Assembly: GCA_902614375.1 (NCBI GenBank)
Contig: CACMKZ010000003.1
Coordinates: forward strand, 1 to 64,000
Direction of reading: 5' to 3'
DNA length: 64,000 nt
From: an uncultured Alphaproteobacteria bacterium
Lineage (GTDB): Bacteria > Pseudomonadota > Alphaproteobacteria > HIMB59 > GCA-002718135
Shown here: positions 17,914 through 27,434 of the stretch, in pieces
Layout of the letters: each line of letters begins with the position of its first letter
Position numbering within the stretch: position 1 is the first letter of the stretch
Program-made: the position numbers and the translations under genes
Notes under the pieces: generated by a model
The model's input: only the letters and a program-made list of their open reading frames with translations
What the model was told of the DNA's origin: nothing
Databases searched by the model: none

Positions 17914-17922
17914 GCGTCACGC
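17914..17922. promoter_or_regulatory. GC-rich palindrome upstream of petA
   Basis: GCGT-C-ACGC forms a perfect 4-bp inverted repeat around one base inside the 95-bp trmL/petA divergent region and stands out against the AT-rich surroundings. It could be a redox-regulator site of the RegA/PrrA kind, whose motif also has GCG and CGC halves, but spacing does not match that consensus well. Weak evidence. Confidence 0.25.
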
Positions 17923-17980
17923 TGGCACATATTTAAAAAGTATTTTTTTGAGTAATTAAGATATAAGAAATTCACAATAA

Positions 17981-18508
17981 ATGGCTAAAAAACCCAAAAA
18001 TAAGAGAAGAGATTTCCTACAACTTAGCACTGTAACGCTTGGTGCTGTTGGAACAGCTGCTTTTATATGGCCTTTTCTAAAAAGTATGAGTCCAGCAGAA
18101 GATACATTAGCTGCAGGATCAACGGAAGTAGATATTAGTACTATTGAAGAAGGTCAAAGTATAACAATAAAGTGGCGTGGAAAACCAGTCTTCATAAAGA
18201 AAAGAACAAAAGAAGAGATAGATGCTGCAAAAATGGTTCAAGCTTCTGACTTAAGAGATCCACAAGATGATGCAGATAGAGTACAAAAAGAAGAATGGTT
18301 AGTTTTAGTGGGAGTATGCACACACTTAGGTTGTGTTCCGCTTGGTCAGAAAGTTTCTGACATGAAAGGTGAGTACGATGGTTGGTACTGTCCATGTCAT
18401 GGTTCACATTACGATACTTCAGGTAGAATAAGAAAAGGGCCAGCTCCCAAAAACTTGGACGTTCCGCCCTATACCTTTTTAAACGATAATACTATAAAGA
18501 TAGGATAA
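17981..18508 (+). CDS. petA: ubiquinol-cytochrome c reductase Rieske iron-sulfur subunit
   Basis: Takes electrons from ubiquinol at the Qo site of the bc1 complex. N-terminal twin-arginine-type signal anchor [17 protein letters not shown] with one membrane helix (residues 11-30), then a periplasmic domain holding the 2Fe-2S ligands [10 protein letters not shown] and CPCHGSHY. The 175-residue length is normal for alphaproteobacterial Rieske proteins. First gene of petABC, with one base between its stop and petB. Confidence 0.97.
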   Translation: MAKKPKNKRRDFLQLSTVTLGAVGTAAFIWPFLKSMSPAEDTLAAGSTEVDISTIEEGQSITIKWRGKPVFIKKRTKEEIDAAKMVQASDLRDPQDDADRVQKEEWLVLVGVCTHLGCVPLGQKVSDMKGEYDGWYCPCHGSHYDTSGRIRKGPAPKNLDVPPYTFLNDNTIKIG

Positions 18509-18509
18509 C

Positions 18510-19802
18510 ATGGATAAGAATAGAAAAGTACATCAGTTTAAAAATCCTGTCCTTAATTGGATAGAGTTTCGTTTACCAATTATTTCTTATTTCAAAAAAG
18601 AATACGGCGATTATCCAATGCCTAAAAATTGTAATTATTTTTGGAGTTTTGGTGCATTGGCAACAATTACACTTGTTACAATGATTGTAAGCGGAATTTT
18701 TCTTGCAATGAATTACACACCACATACTGATATGGCATTTGATAGTGTTGAAAGAATAATGCGAGATGTCAATTACGGATGGTTAATGCGATACATCCAT
18801 TCTAATGGTGCAGCCTTTTTCTTCATCATTGTTTACATTCATATAGTAAGAGCAATGTATTTTGGTTCTTACAAATATCCAAGAGAGCTTAATTGGATTT
18901 TAGGTGTATTCATATTTTTACTAATGATGGCTACTTCTTTTCTTGGGTACACATTACCGTGGGGACAAATGTCTTATTGGGGAGCTACAGTTATAACCAA
19001 TTTATTTAGTGCAATTCCATTTATTGGTGAGGGATTAAAAACATGGCTGCTTGGTGATTACAATGTCGGTAATGCTACTTTAAACCGTTTCTTTGCTCTT
19101 CATTATGTTTTACCATTTGTTATTTTTGGTGTTGTAGGATTACATGTTGCTGCAGTCCATGTTCATGGTTCAAATAACCCTGATGGGATTGATATTAAAA
19201 CTAACAATGACTCAGTAAACTTTTTTCCATATATGTTAATTAAAGATACAGTAGCTATGTGTGCTTTTGGTGTTGCTATCTCTGCAGTAATTTTCTTTGG
19301 GCCAAATCTTATGGCTGAAGTTGATAATTATATTCCAGCAGATCCACTAGTCACTCCAGCTCACATTGTTCCAAACTGGTATCTTGCACCTTTTTATGCA
19401 ATTTTAAGAGCAGTGCCTGATAAATTGGGAGGAGTTCTTCTAATGTTTGGCGCGATAGTAATTCTCTTTGTACTACCTTGGTTAGATAGATCAAAGGTAA
19501 GAAGCTGTAATTATAGACCAATATATAAGTGGTTTATGATGGGTTTTTTCGTTAACTTTTTTGCATTAGGTTACGTTGGTATGCTTCCTGCTGAAGGTTT
19601 ATATCTTTTAATTGCTAGAGTAGGTTTACTTTACTACTTTGGTTTTTTCTTTATCATTACACCTTTTGTTGGTTGGATAGAGAAGCCAAGTAAGCTACCG
19701 CTCAGTATTAGTGATGTTTATTCTAAAAATATAACTCCTAATATTGGCGGAGGAGAAAAAGGAATACCTTCACCAGCAATGCAAAAAGATACAAATCTAT
19801 AA
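18510..19802 (+). CDS. petB: cytochrome b of the bc1 complex
   Basis: Di-heme membrane subunit forming the quinol oxidation and quinone reduction sites. Eight helices are visible in 430 residues. Heme-ligand histidines sit in LMRYIHSNGAAFFF and YIHIVRAM (helix B) and in FALHYVLPFVIFG and LHVAAVHVHG (helix D). The Qo motif appears as DPLVTPAHIVPNWYLAPFYA in two abutting parts near residue 270 (PEWY replaced by PNWY). In the canonical motif PEWY the glutamate takes part in quinol oxidation; the Asn version is noteworthy although known in some bacteria from memory. Confidence 0.97.
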   Translation: MDKNRKVHQFKNPVLNWIEFRLPIISYFKKEYGDYPMPKNCNYFWSFGALATITLVTMIVSGIFLAMNYTPHTDMAFDSVERIMRDVNYGWLMRYIHSNGAAFFFIIVYIHIVRAMYFGSYKYPRELNWILGVFIFLLMMATSFLGYTLPWGQMSYWGATVITNLFSAIPFIGEGLKTWLLGDYNVGNATLNRFFALHYVLPFVIFGVVGLHVAAVHVHGSNNPDGIDIKTNNDSVNFFPYMLIKDTVAMCAFGVAISAVIFFGPNLMAEVDNYIPADPLVTPAHIVPNWYLAPFYAILRAVPDKLGGVLLMFGAIVILFVLPWLDRSKVRSCNYRPIYKWFMMGFFVNFFALGYVGMLPAEGLYLLIARVGLLYYFGFFFIITPFVGWIEKPSKLPLSISDVYSKNITPNIGGGEKGIPSPAMQKDTNL

Positions 19803-20551
19803 TGCGCCTACTACTTATTATTTTTTTATTATTCTCTTCAAATTTATTTGCTGCAGAAATGAGTACTGAAAAAATGCCAAAACATGATTGGTCTTTTAAA
19901 GGTGTAACGGGAACTTTTGATAGAGCTGCAATTCAAAGGGGCTATAAAGTTTACAGAGAAGTATGTGCAGGATGTCATTCAATGAAACTTCTGTATTACA
20001 GAGATCTTATTGATGTTGGTTTTTCGGAAGCTCAAGTAAAAGTTATTGCTTCTGAATATACTGTATTAGATGGTCCAAATGATGACGGTGAAATGTTTGA
20101 AAGACCTGCTAGACCAGCAGACAGATTTGTTAATCCATATGCCAATGATAACGAAGCAAGAGCAAATAATAATGGAGCTTATCCCCCAGATTTGAGTGTA
20201 ATTACAAAAGCTAGAAAATATGGGGTTGATTATATTTACAACCTTCTTCTAGGTTATGTTGAACCTCCAAAGGGAATGGAGGTCGGTAATGGAATGTGGT
20301 ACAATAAATGGATGGCTGGAAATCAAATAGCTATGCCAGCACCTATAGCCGATGGAAGTGTAGATTATGATGATGGCACTGATAATAATGCAGAACAGTT
20401 ATCGGCTGATGTAACACATTTTCTTCACTGGGCTGCTGAACCAGAAATGGAAGAAAGAAAAAATTTAGGTATCAAAGTAATATTATTCTTTATTATTCTA
20501 GGAACAATTGTGTACTTAGCAAAAAACAGACTTTGGCGAGACGTTACTTAG
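19802..20551 (+). CDS. petC: cytochrome c1
   Basis: Membrane-anchored c-type cytochrome passing electrons from the Rieske centre to soluble or membrane cytochrome c. A signal peptide (residues 1-17, LLFSSNLFAAE) precedes the heme site CAGCHS near residue 55; the axial methionine lies in QIAMPAPI; a C-terminal anchor helix VILFFIILGTIVYLA ends with a basic NRLWRDV tail. Its first base overlaps the petB stop. The TAG stop overlaps the convergent ychF stop by 4 bp. Confidence 0.96.
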   Translation: MRLLLIIFLLFSSNLFAAEMSTEKMPKHDWSFKGVTGTFDRAAIQRGYKVYREVCAGCHSMKLLYYRDLIDVGFSEAQVKVIASEYTVLDGPNDDGEMFERPARPADRFVNPYANDNEARANNNGAYPPDLSVITKARKYGVDYIYNLLLGYVEPPKGMEVGNGMWYNKWMAGNQIAMPAPIADGSVDYDDGTDNNAEQLSADVTHFLHWAAEPEMEERKNLGIKVILFFIILGTIVYLAKNRLWRDVT

Positions 20552-21648
20552 ACATTAAATAAAAAGTTCATTACATCACCATCTTTGACGATATAATCTT
20601 TACCTTCTTGTCTTAGCTTTCCTGAATCTCTACTTCCAGCATCACCATTATTTTCTATATAGTCTTCATAAGAGACAGTCTCTGCTCTAATAAATCCTTT
20701 TTCAAAATCAGTGTGAATTTTTCCAGCAGCTTGAGGTGCAAGTGTTTCTTTTTTTATTGTCCATGATCTTGTTTCTTTTGGACCACATGTAAAATAGTTT
20801 ATCAAACCTAAAAGTTCATATCCTGATTTTATAACCTTATTCAATGTTGTTTGATCTAAATTAAGTTCTTTAAGAAATTCAAGTTTTTCTTCTTCATTAT
20901 CTAATTCTGCTATTTGTGCTTCTATTGATGCAGAGATTAAAACTACAGAATGATTATTTTTTTTGGCAAACTCGATGACTTTTTTTGATAATTCGTTTCC
21001 AGTATGAATTGATTCTTCATCTACATTACATATGTACATAGTCGGCTTTAGACTAATTAAGTTAAGACTATTTACAAAATCAATTTCATTGCCAGCAAAT
21101 TCATCAATTTTTAAGATACTATTTGTATCTAGCATTTGTAAGATTTTATTTATTATCTCAAATTGATGTTTAGCTTCTTTATCATTTGCTTTTAATTTTT
21201 TTTCTAAACTAGTTTTTTTATTATTTAAGCTTTCAAGATCAGCCAATTGCAATTCTAAATTTATTGTTTCAATATCATCTAATGGATCAATTTTTGATGA
21301 TACATGAGTAATGTTAGTATCTTCAAAGCATCTCACAACATGTGCTATTGCGTCAACTTCCCTAACATGTCCTAAAAATTTATTTCCTAAACCTTCTCCT
21401 TGAGAGGCTCCTTTTACTAATCCTGCAATATCAACAAAATCCATGAAAGACGGGATTATTTTTTCACTTTTTCCAATGATTGCAAGTTTGTCTAATCTGT
21501 CATCGGGCACTGCAACTCTTCCTATATTTGGTTCTATAGTTGCAAATGGATAATTTGCCGCCTCTGCTTTATTTGATTGGGTAAGAGCATTAAATAAAGT
21601 AGATTTACCAACATTTGGTAATCCAACTATCCCACACTTAAATCCCAT
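20548..21648 (-). CDS. ychF: redox-regulated ATPase/GTPase YchF
   Basis: Universally conserved Obg-related P-loop protein, often ATP-preferring, linked to ribosome and stress responses. G1 is GLPNVGKSTLFNAL, switch I contains NYPFATIEPNIG, G3 is DFVDIAGLVKGASQGEG, and the C-terminal TGS domain spans about 280-366 ending with the usual DGDVMNFLFNV. Length of 366 is standard. Follows pth in the prs-rplY-pth-ychF run, separated by two bases. Confidence 0.96.
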   Translation of the reverse strand: MGFKCGIVGLPNVGKSTLFNALTQSNKAEAANYPFATIEPNIGRVAVPDDRLDKLAIIGKSEKIIPSFMDFVDIAGLVKGASQGEGLGNKFLGHVREVDAIAHVVRCFEDTNITHVSSKIDPLDDIETINLELQLADLESLNNKKTSLEKKLKANDKEAKHQFEIINKILQMLDTNSILKIDEFAGNEIDFVNSLNLISLKPTMYICNVDEESIHTGNELSKKVIEFAKKNNHSVVLISASIEAQIAELDNEEEKLEFLKELNLDQTTLNKVIKSGYELLGLINYFTCGPKETRSWTIKKETLAPQAAGKIHTDFEKGFIRAETVSYEDYIENNGDAGSRDSGKLRQEGKDYIVKDGDVMNFLFNV

Positions 21649-21650
21649 AA

Positions 21651-22211
21651 TTAATTTTGCTCACTTATTTTTGTTAAAAACAGAGGAATATCTGAAAATA
21701 TTAATTCTATATTTTTAACCATTTTATCAATTTTTTTATTTATTATTTCATCTTCTGATTTTGAAAATTTATTTAAAACATAACTTGAAACTAAATCTTT
21801 ATGTCCAGGATGATCAATTCCAATACGTATTCTAAAATAATTTTCCCCTATAAATTGGTCAATACTTTCCAATCCATTATGACCTCCGTTTCCACCACCT
21901 TGTTTTATTTTTACTTTCGATAATTCTAAATCAAGGTCATCATGTATAACAAAAGTATGGTCTAATTTTATTTTATAGAAATTCACAATTTCTGAAACAG
22001 CTTTTCCAGATAAATTCATGAATGTTAGAGGTTTTAACACAAAGATTTTTTGATTATTAATTACACCTGAATATAATTCTTTTTTTTTATCTTCTTTGAT
22101 TTTATCTAAATTAAAATGTGAGATTATATTATCTGCTAAATGGAAACCTACATTATGTCTGGTATTATTATAATTTAAACCTGGGTTTCCAAGGCCACAA
22201 ATTAAAAACAT
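21651..22211 (-). CDS. pth: peptidyl-tRNA hydrolase
   Basis: Releases tRNA from peptidyl-tRNAs that drop off the ribosome. Motifs are GLGNPGLNYNNTRHNVGF with the catalytic histidine of TRHNVG, LTFMNLSGKAV and DDLDLELSKVKIKQGGGNGGHNGL. The 186-residue length is usual. Lies between rplY and ychF, the conserved order in proteobacteria. Confidence 0.96.
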   Translation of the reverse strand: MFLICGLGNPGLNYNNTRHNVGFHLADNIISHFNLDKIKEDKKKELYSGVINNQKIFVLKPLTFMNLSGKAVSEIVNFYKIKLDHTFVIHDDLDLELSKVKIKQGGGNGGHNGLESIDQFIGENYFRIRIGIDHPGHKDLVSSYVLNKFSKSEDEIINKKIDKMVKNIELIFSDIPLFLTKISEQN

Positions 22212-22232
22212 ATAATGAAATATAAAGTAAAG

Positions 22233-22910
22233 TTACTTAGATTCTTTATTTTCTTCTTTATTATCAGAAGATTCTTCCTTCTTTTCCTCTGATTTCTCTT
22301 CACCACCTTCAGCTGACCCTTCTTCAGTTGTTTCTTCAGTTTTAGTTTCCACTTCTACAGTTGGCGGAACTAAAGTAGCTATTACGAAATCTCTATCTGA
22401 AATAGTAGGAGCAACTCCCTCGGGTAGTTGAATATTACTAATTTTTACTGCATCACCTATTTCACTTTCAATTAAATCAAATTCTAGTTTGCTAGGTATA
22501 TTATTTGCATTACATGTTAGTTCAACAAGTCTTCTAACAGTATTTAAAACTCCACCTTTTTTCAAACCAGGACATTTATCTTGATTTAAAAATTCAACAG
22601 GAATTTCAACATTTACTTTTGTATTTTCTTGTACTCTTAAAAAATCAAAATGTATAAGTCGATCACTAACAGGGTGATATTGCAATTGTTTAGGAAGTAT
22701 TTTTTCTTTCTTTCCATCGACATCTAGATCGATAATTGTTGAATAAAAAGAACCGGTACCCATTAATTTTTTGAGTATTTTATCTTCTAGAGCAATTTTT
22801 TTAGGCTCAGTTCCCTTACCATAAATAATACCAGGAACTAATCCCTTCATTAAAAGACTATGATTTGAACCAATATCTTTATTTCTTTCTATCGCTTTAA
22901 AATCACTCAT
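22233..22910 (-). CDS. rplY: 50S ribosomal protein L25/general stress protein Ctc
   Basis: Binds 5S rRNA. The long Ctc form is present: N-terminal L25 domain (about 8-95, with VPGIIYGKGTEPKKIALE), a beta-rich TL5 C-terminal domain (about 100-190, with VELTCNANNIPSKLEFDL) and an acidic/lysine-rich low-complexity tail of roughly 35 residues made mostly of Glu, Lys and Ser. Follows prs by 14 bases. Confidence 0.94.
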   Translation of the reverse strand: MSDFKAIERNKDIGSNHSLLMKGLVPGIIYGKGTEPKKIALEDKILKKLMGTGSFYSTIIDLDVDGKKEKILPKQLQYHPVSDRLIHFDFLRVQENTKVNVEIPVEFLNQDKCPGLKKGGVLNTVRRLVELTCNANNIPSKLEFDLIESEIGDAVKISNIQLPEGVAPTISDRDFVIATLVPPTVEVETKTEETTEEGSAEGGEEKSEEKKEESSDNKEENKESK

Positions 22911-22924
22911 AAAATAAAAAAATT

Positions 22925-23860
22925 TTAATCGAAAAGGGCGGACACTGAAGTATCAGTGTTAATCCTTTTAATCGCATCACCCATTAAAGGAGCAATACTA
23001 ATATGTCTAATGTTTTTTGTGCTTTTTACCTCTTTAGAAGGCTCTATTGTATCTGTTAATACCAATTCTTTTATGCTTGAATTTTCAATCTTTTTTAGCG
23101 CATCTCCGGATAATACACCGTGAACAATATAAGAATAAATTTCTTTAGCCCCATTTTTACTCAGAGCTTCAGCAGCGTTGCATAACGTGCCTGCAGAGTC
23201 AGCTATATCATCTAGTAAGATACAAGTTTTACCTTTTACATCTCCGATGATATTCATTACTTCAGACTCACCAGCTTTTTCTCTTCTTTTATCAGCAATT
23301 GCCAGTCCAGCCTCTAATCTTTTAGCAAAAGCTCTGGCTCTAACAACACCACCAACATCAGGTGAAGCAACAACTAAATCTTTGTTTCCATTAAATCTTT
23401 CTTTAACATCATCAATTATCGGTCTTACAGAAAAAATATTATCTAAAGGAATGTCAAAAAAACCTTGAATTTGACCAGCATGTAAATCCATTGTTAATAC
23501 CCTATCAGCACCCGCGGATGTAATTAAATTTGCTACAAGTTTGGCAGTGATTGGTGTCCTAGGTCCAGTCTTTCTATCTTGTCTTGCATATCCATAATAT
23601 GGGATAACAGCAGTAATCCTTTTAGCTGATCCCCTCCTTGCAGCATCTATTGTAATTAAAAGTTCCATTAAATGGTCATTAGCCGGATGTGATGTCGATT
23701 GAATAATAAACACATCTTCACCTCTAATATTTTCATTTATTTCTACAAATATTTCTCTGTCATTAAAAGTTCTAACAGAGGCATCTGCTAATGGAACATC
23801 AATATGTTTAGAAATTTTTTCTGCTAGGGATTTGCTACTATTACAGGCGATTATTTTCAT
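22925..23860 (-). CDS. prs: ribose-phosphate pyrophosphokinase
   Basis: Makes PRPP from ribose 5-phosphate and ATP for nucleotide, histidine and tryptophan synthesis. Diagnostic segments: [35 protein letters not shown] (ATP flexible loop), [15 protein letters not shown] (catalytic histidine) and the PRPP loop [18 protein letters not shown]. The 311-residue length is standard class I. Head of the prs-rplY-pth-ychF set. Confidence 0.97.
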   Translation of the reverse strand: MKIIACNSSKSLAEKISKHIDVPLADASVRTFNDREIFVEINENIRGEDVFIIQSTSHPANDHLMELLITIDAARRGSAKRITAVIPYYGYARQDRKTGPRTPITAKLVANLITSAGADRVLTMDLHAGQIQGFFDIPLDNIFSVRPIIDDVKERFNGNKDLVVASPDVGGVVRARAFAKRLEAGLAIADKRREKAGESEVMNIIGDVKGKTCILLDDIADSAGTLCNAAEALSKNGAKEIYSYIVHGVLSGDALKKIENSSIKELVLTDTIEPSKEVKSTKNIRHISIAPLMGDAIKRINTDTSVSALFD

Positions 23861-23907
23861 ATAATCAAATCAATTACTATATTAGAATAATAATAGATCA
23901 ACAAAAA

Positions 23908-24672
23908 TTAATCATTAAATGCAATGATATTGAGCATTCTTCCAGTATCTCTAAATTTTTGTGATTCCCTTCGATGGCTAAAAAAAACTTTCTTATTTGA
24001 GAAGGTATCTTTGTTAATATTATATATATTTTTAATACCCAATTCCTTGAATTGATAGTCAATCAATCTTCTTAAATTAAATAAATCTTTGTCTTTATTT
24101 TTGTATTTGAAGAAAATAGAGTATTTTTTATTTTTGCTTATAAACTTACTTTTAAAGTCTTTTGATACTTCAAAGTTTTTAAAGCTCAAACAGGGACCAA
24201 TAAGAACCACAATATTTTTTTTAATTATTTTTTGTTTAACAAAATATTCTATACCTTTAGCAGCTATATTTTTTAATGCCCCTTTCCAACCTGAATGAAG
24301 AGCGCAAATATATTTTTTATTTTTATCAAAAATAAAAATTGGACAGCAATCTGCAGTTAAAACTCCTAAAGCTATTTGCTTATTGCTCGTGATTAATCCA
24401 TCTCCAGAATATTTATTACCTATATTTTTTTTATTAATTTCTACAATCTTGTTGGAGTGTATTTGACTAATAAATTTAATTTTTCTTTTAATCTTTAAAT
24501 TTTTAAGACAGATATCAATATTTTTATTTACATTTACCTTTGTATCTTTGCTATTTAAGCTACAGTTCAATGAATAGTTTTCTTTTTTTGATACTCCACC
24601 ATTTCTAGTAAAAAAACCAACTTTAACAAAAGACTTAATTTTTGCATGTGTAAAATAATTTTTAATTATCAT
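23908..24672 (-). CDS. pgeF: peptidoglycan editing factor PgeF/YfiH-type laccase-domain protein
   Basis: Cytoplasmic enzyme of the DUF152/YfiH family, reported in E. coli to remove wrongly placed L-serine from peptidoglycan precursors and also described as a purine nucleosidase-type phosphorylase in homologues. Metal ligands are recognisable in LTADCCPIFIF, ALHSGWKGALKNIA and GPCLSFKNFEVS. The length of 254 is normal. Four-base overlap with the upstream methyltransferase gene, the usual lgt-methyltransferase-pgeF order of Alphaproteobacteria. Confidence 0.9.
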   Translation of the reverse strand: MIIKNYFTHAKIKSFVKVGFFTRNGGVSKKENYSLNCSLNSKDTKVNVNKNIDICLKNLKIKRKIKFISQIHSNKIVEINKKNIGNKYSGDGLITSNKQIALGVLTADCCPIFIFDKNKKYICALHSGWKGALKNIAAKGIEYFVKQKIIKKNIVVLIGPCLSFKNFEVSKDFKSKFISKNKKYSIFFKYKNKDKDLFNLRRLIDYQFKELGIKNIYNINKDTFSNKKVFFSHRRESQKFRDTGRMLNIIAFND

Positions 24673-25721
24673 AGGTTAGAAACAACAAGAAATTTAAATA
24701 ATTTTCCCATCCTATCAACATTAATTAATCTATCCACTTCTTCATCTAATAAATTTTTATTTATATTTGAATTTTTAGTTAGCAATTTTTTCTTTCGTTC
24801 TAGTATTCCATATTTTAATAAAAAATCTCTTTGTGTAACAAATTCGTTTATTTGTAATTTGTTTTGTTTGGCTATTTCAATTAATTCATTGAAATTTACA
24901 TGACTTGAAATGTCTTGTTGCCCTATATTTTCAAATATACTGGTTTTTTTATGATTATATATTGCTTGTAACGTAAAGCTTTTTAATTTTTTATTATATC
25001 CATAATCGATTAGAATACATATACCTCTATTTTTTTTTAGATATTTGCAAATTTGCTCGAAATATTTATTTCTTGAAAAAGAAACTTCATAAATTTTTTG
25101 TCTTTTGTATTTATTTAAATAATCTAATATTTTTCTACTAATTACTAGTTTATTTATAGAATAATATTTGTTTTCCTTTTCATTGAATTTCACATATCTT
25201 TCATACCAATTATTATTATTGTTTAAAAATTGCCTTACAGGAAAGCAGTCAAAAAATTCATTTGAATATATTATTGAAGGCAGTTTAGATGTAAAATTTA
25301 AAGCTTTTGACCATCTAATTTTTGATTGCTTAAAATAATTTAAATTTTTCTCTTGTATTTTTCTTAATTCTTTATTTATTTCTATTAAATTAACATTAGC
25401 ATTTTCAAAAAAGTTAGGAAGTATTTTTGCAGTTCTTTCAATATCTTTAAATAAGGTTCCATTCCCTGGTCCTAATTCAATTAAATTAAATTTTGAGTTA
25501 ATTTTTTCTTTCCAATAATAAACTAAATACACACCAATAATTTCTCCAAACATTTGTGAAATTTCTGGAGATGTAACAAAGTCAAATTTTCTTCCTATTG
25601 GTTTTTTTCTTAGGTAATAACCATTACTTGCGAAAAGAGCTGTTTCTATAAATTTATCTAAACGAAAATTTTTTTTATTGTTAAGAAGTTTTACTTTATT
25701 AATTTTTCTTTTGCTTAACAT
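24669..25721 (-). CDS. class I SAM-dependent methyltransferase, MidA/NDUFAF7 family
   Basis: Family of arginine methyltransferases (COG1565) whose mitochondrial relative NDUFAF7 modifies a complex I subunit. Visible parts: N-terminal SNGYYLRKKPIGRKFDFVT then PEISQMFGEIIGVYL, SAM-binding IELGPGNGTLFKDI, and YSNEFFDCFPVRQF. The 350-residue length fits. The annotated start overlaps the lgt end by 23 nt, a large overlap for this genome, so the true start may be somewhat downstream. A role in complex I assembly in this bacterium is inference. Confidence 0.85.
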   Translation of the reverse strand: MLSKRKINKVKLLNNKKNFRLDKFIETALFASNGYYLRKKPIGRKFDFVTSPEISQMFGEIIGVYLVYYWKEKINSKFNLIELGPGNGTLFKDIERTAKILPNFFENANVNLIEINKELRKIQEKNLNYFKQSKIRWSKALNFTSKLPSIIYSNEFFDCFPVRQFLNNNNNWYERYVKFNEKENKYYSINKLVISRKILDYLNKYKRQKIYEVSFSRNKYFEQICKYLKKNRGICILIDYGYNKKLKSFTLQAIYNHKKTSIFENIGQQDISSHVNFNELIEIAKQNKLQINEFVTQRDFLLKYGILERKKKLLTKNSNINKNLLDEEVDRLINVDRMGKLFKFLVVSNL

Positions 25722-26490
25722 TTATAATTATCAATATTCCAAAAATAAAAAAAGGTATACATAGTATTTGACCCATTGAAATAAAATTAAAAAATAATCC
25801 TAGGTGTAAATCTGGTTCTCTGACGTATTCAATTATAAATCTAAATAAGGAATAAAATATTAAAAAGAGACCGCTAATTACTCCGTAAATTTTATATTTT
25901 TTTATCTTATAAAAATAGATTAATAATATGAGAAATAAAATAATTCCTTCGAGAAAAGCTTCATATATTTGAGAAGGATGCCTTGGTATACTATCTATTG
26001 ATGGATAAATAACTGAAATATAAAAATCAGTTGGTCTACCTATTAGTTCTGTATTGATAAAGTTTGCAATTCTCCCAAAAAATAATCCAATAGGAGCAAC
26101 GATTGAAACTAAATCAGATAGGTAGAAAAAACTTCTGCTATTAATTTTTGCAAAAATTAAAGTACTTATTATTATACCCGTCAACCCGCCATGAAATGAC
26201 ATACCTCCATTCCAAATTTCAAATAGATAAAAAGGATTAGTTAAAAATTCATTAAGTTGATAAAAAATCACATAACCTGTTCGCCCTCCGATAATCACAC
26301 CTAATACTGACCAAATAAGAAAGCTATCTATTTCTTTATTACTGTATTGATTTCCATAAATTTTGTTTAATCTTTTAATAATATAAATCCCTAATAGGAA
26401 TCCCAAAATATATGCTAAACTGTACCATCTTATCTCAATGAAACCGATTGATAAGATGACAGGATCTATTGATGGTTGAATAAAATTCAT
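25699..26490 (-). CDS. lgt: prolipoprotein diacylglyceryl transferase
   Basis: Transfers diacylglycerol from phosphatidylglycerol to the lipobox cysteine of prelipoproteins. Seven hydrophobic segments in 263 residues; essential parts are WNGGMSFHGGLTG (His and Arg region), FFGRIANFINTELIGRPTD (signature) and RHPSQIYEAFLEG. It is the first gene of lgt-methyltransferase-pgeF and is divergent from ubiK with only 23 bp between the starts. Confidence 0.96.
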   Translation of the reverse strand: MNFIQPSIDPVILSIGFIEIRWYSLAYILGFLLGIYIIKRLNKIYGNQYSNKEIDSFLIWSVLGVIIGGRTGYVIFYQLNEFLTNPFYLFEIWNGGMSFHGGLTGIIISTLIFAKINSRSFFYLSDLVSIVAPIGLFFGRIANFINTELIGRPTDFYISVIYPSIDSIPRHPSQIYEAFLEGIILFLILLIYFYKIKKYKIYGVISGLFLIFYSLFRFIIEYVREPDLHLGLFFNFISMGQILCIPFFIFGILIIINVKQKKN

Positions 26491-26513
26491 TTATCTATAT
26501 TTAATATTATAAC

Positions 26514-26804
26514 ATGGTTGATAGAAACAAAATACTTTCCGATTTATCAAAGTTTGCGGTGGATGCTATGAGCACTTTTTCAGGTGTTAAAGAGGAGATC
26601 GAAACAATCGTATCTTTACGAGTTAACAAAATAATTAAAAAAATGAACCTAGTTAAAAAAGATGAATTTGATGCACTGAAAAAAATGGTGCAAAAAGTTA
26701 TGATGGAAAATGAAAAATTAAAAAAAACATCTTCAAGATCAGTAAAATCTAAGAAAAAAACAGTCAAAAAGAAAAAAACTATTAAAAAGAAATCAAAAAG
26801 CTAG
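26514..26804 (+). CDS. ubiK: ubiquinone biosynthesis accessory factor UbiK/BMFP family
   Basis: Small membrane-fusogenic coiled-coil protein (COG2960) that assists ubiquinone assembly in E. coli. The 96-residue product has an N-terminal amphipathic helix (LSKFAVDAMSTFSGVKEEIE), a coiled coil containing KKDEFDALKKMVQKVMMEN and a lysine-rich tail. It ends in TAG, one of several normal amber stops here. Transcribed alone, divergently from lgt. Confidence 0.85.
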   Translation: MVDRNKILSDLSKFAVDAMSTFSGVKEEIETIVSLRVNKIIKKMNLVKKDEFDALKKMVQKVMMENEKLKKTSSRSVKSKKKTVKKKKTIKKKSKS

Positions 26805-26913
26805 GAATCCTCAACTAATTCACATTTTTTTATATATTTTGCCTTGCAAAATACGAGTCCAATCTAGTAATCAAGATATAGTACTAATTATATGTGCCAT
26901 GACTATATAGTGT

Positions 26914-27402
26914 ATGGAAAATGAGAATATATTGTTAAATCCCATAGATATCATTGAAGATGTTATTCATCAAAAAAAATGGAATTTTAGTAGAGCTGCC
27001 GATCATGAATTGGTTGCTGAGATAGCATCCCATTGGTGCGCTTACAGATTATATTTCACTTGGTCAGAAAATATTAACGCGCTAAGTTTTTCAATAACTT
27101 TTGATATTAAGTTTCCTGAAACTAAACTCAATAAGGCATATGAACTACTAGGACTTATAAATGAGAACTTATGGATTGGGCATTTTGATATAACAAGTAA
27201 AAATGGTATTCCAGCGTTTAGACATACTTTATTGTCAAATAATTCAACAGAAACATTACACAAAAAATTTGAGGATCTTGTTGATATAGGAATTTATGAA
27301 TGTGAAAAATTTTATCCAAGTTTTCAGCAGGTTCTTTTTGATGATATTCCTCCTAAAGAAGCTATAAAATTTTCTAATTTTGAAGTTATTGGTAGAGCTT
27401 AA
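26914..27402 (+). CDS. YbjN domain-containing protein
   Basis: Single YbjN-like domain protein of 162 residues. Typical features are the N-terminal VIHQKKWNFSRAADHELVAE region, LLGLINENLWIGHFDI and GIPAFRHTLLS. Function in Alphaproteobacteria is not established; E. coli YbjN is described as a stress-linked regulator of motility and envelope traits. It leads into proC after 32 bp, and the ybjN-proC pairing is common in the class. Confidence 0.85.
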   Translation: MENENILLNPIDIIEDVIHQKKWNFSRAADHELVAEIASHWCAYRLYFTWSENINALSFSITFDIKFPETKLNKAYELLGLINENLWIGHFDITSKNGIPAFRHTLLSNNSTETLHKKFEDLVDIGIYECEKFYPSFQQVLFDDIPPKEAIKFSNFEVIGRA

Positions 27403-27434
27403 TTTTTTTTATAAAACTGCTATATTATAAATAG

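Noticed and set aside
17923..17945. Sigma-54-like promoter starting TGGCAC before petA
   Set aside because: The GC of the -12 element is absent at the required spacing, so the match is only half a motif.
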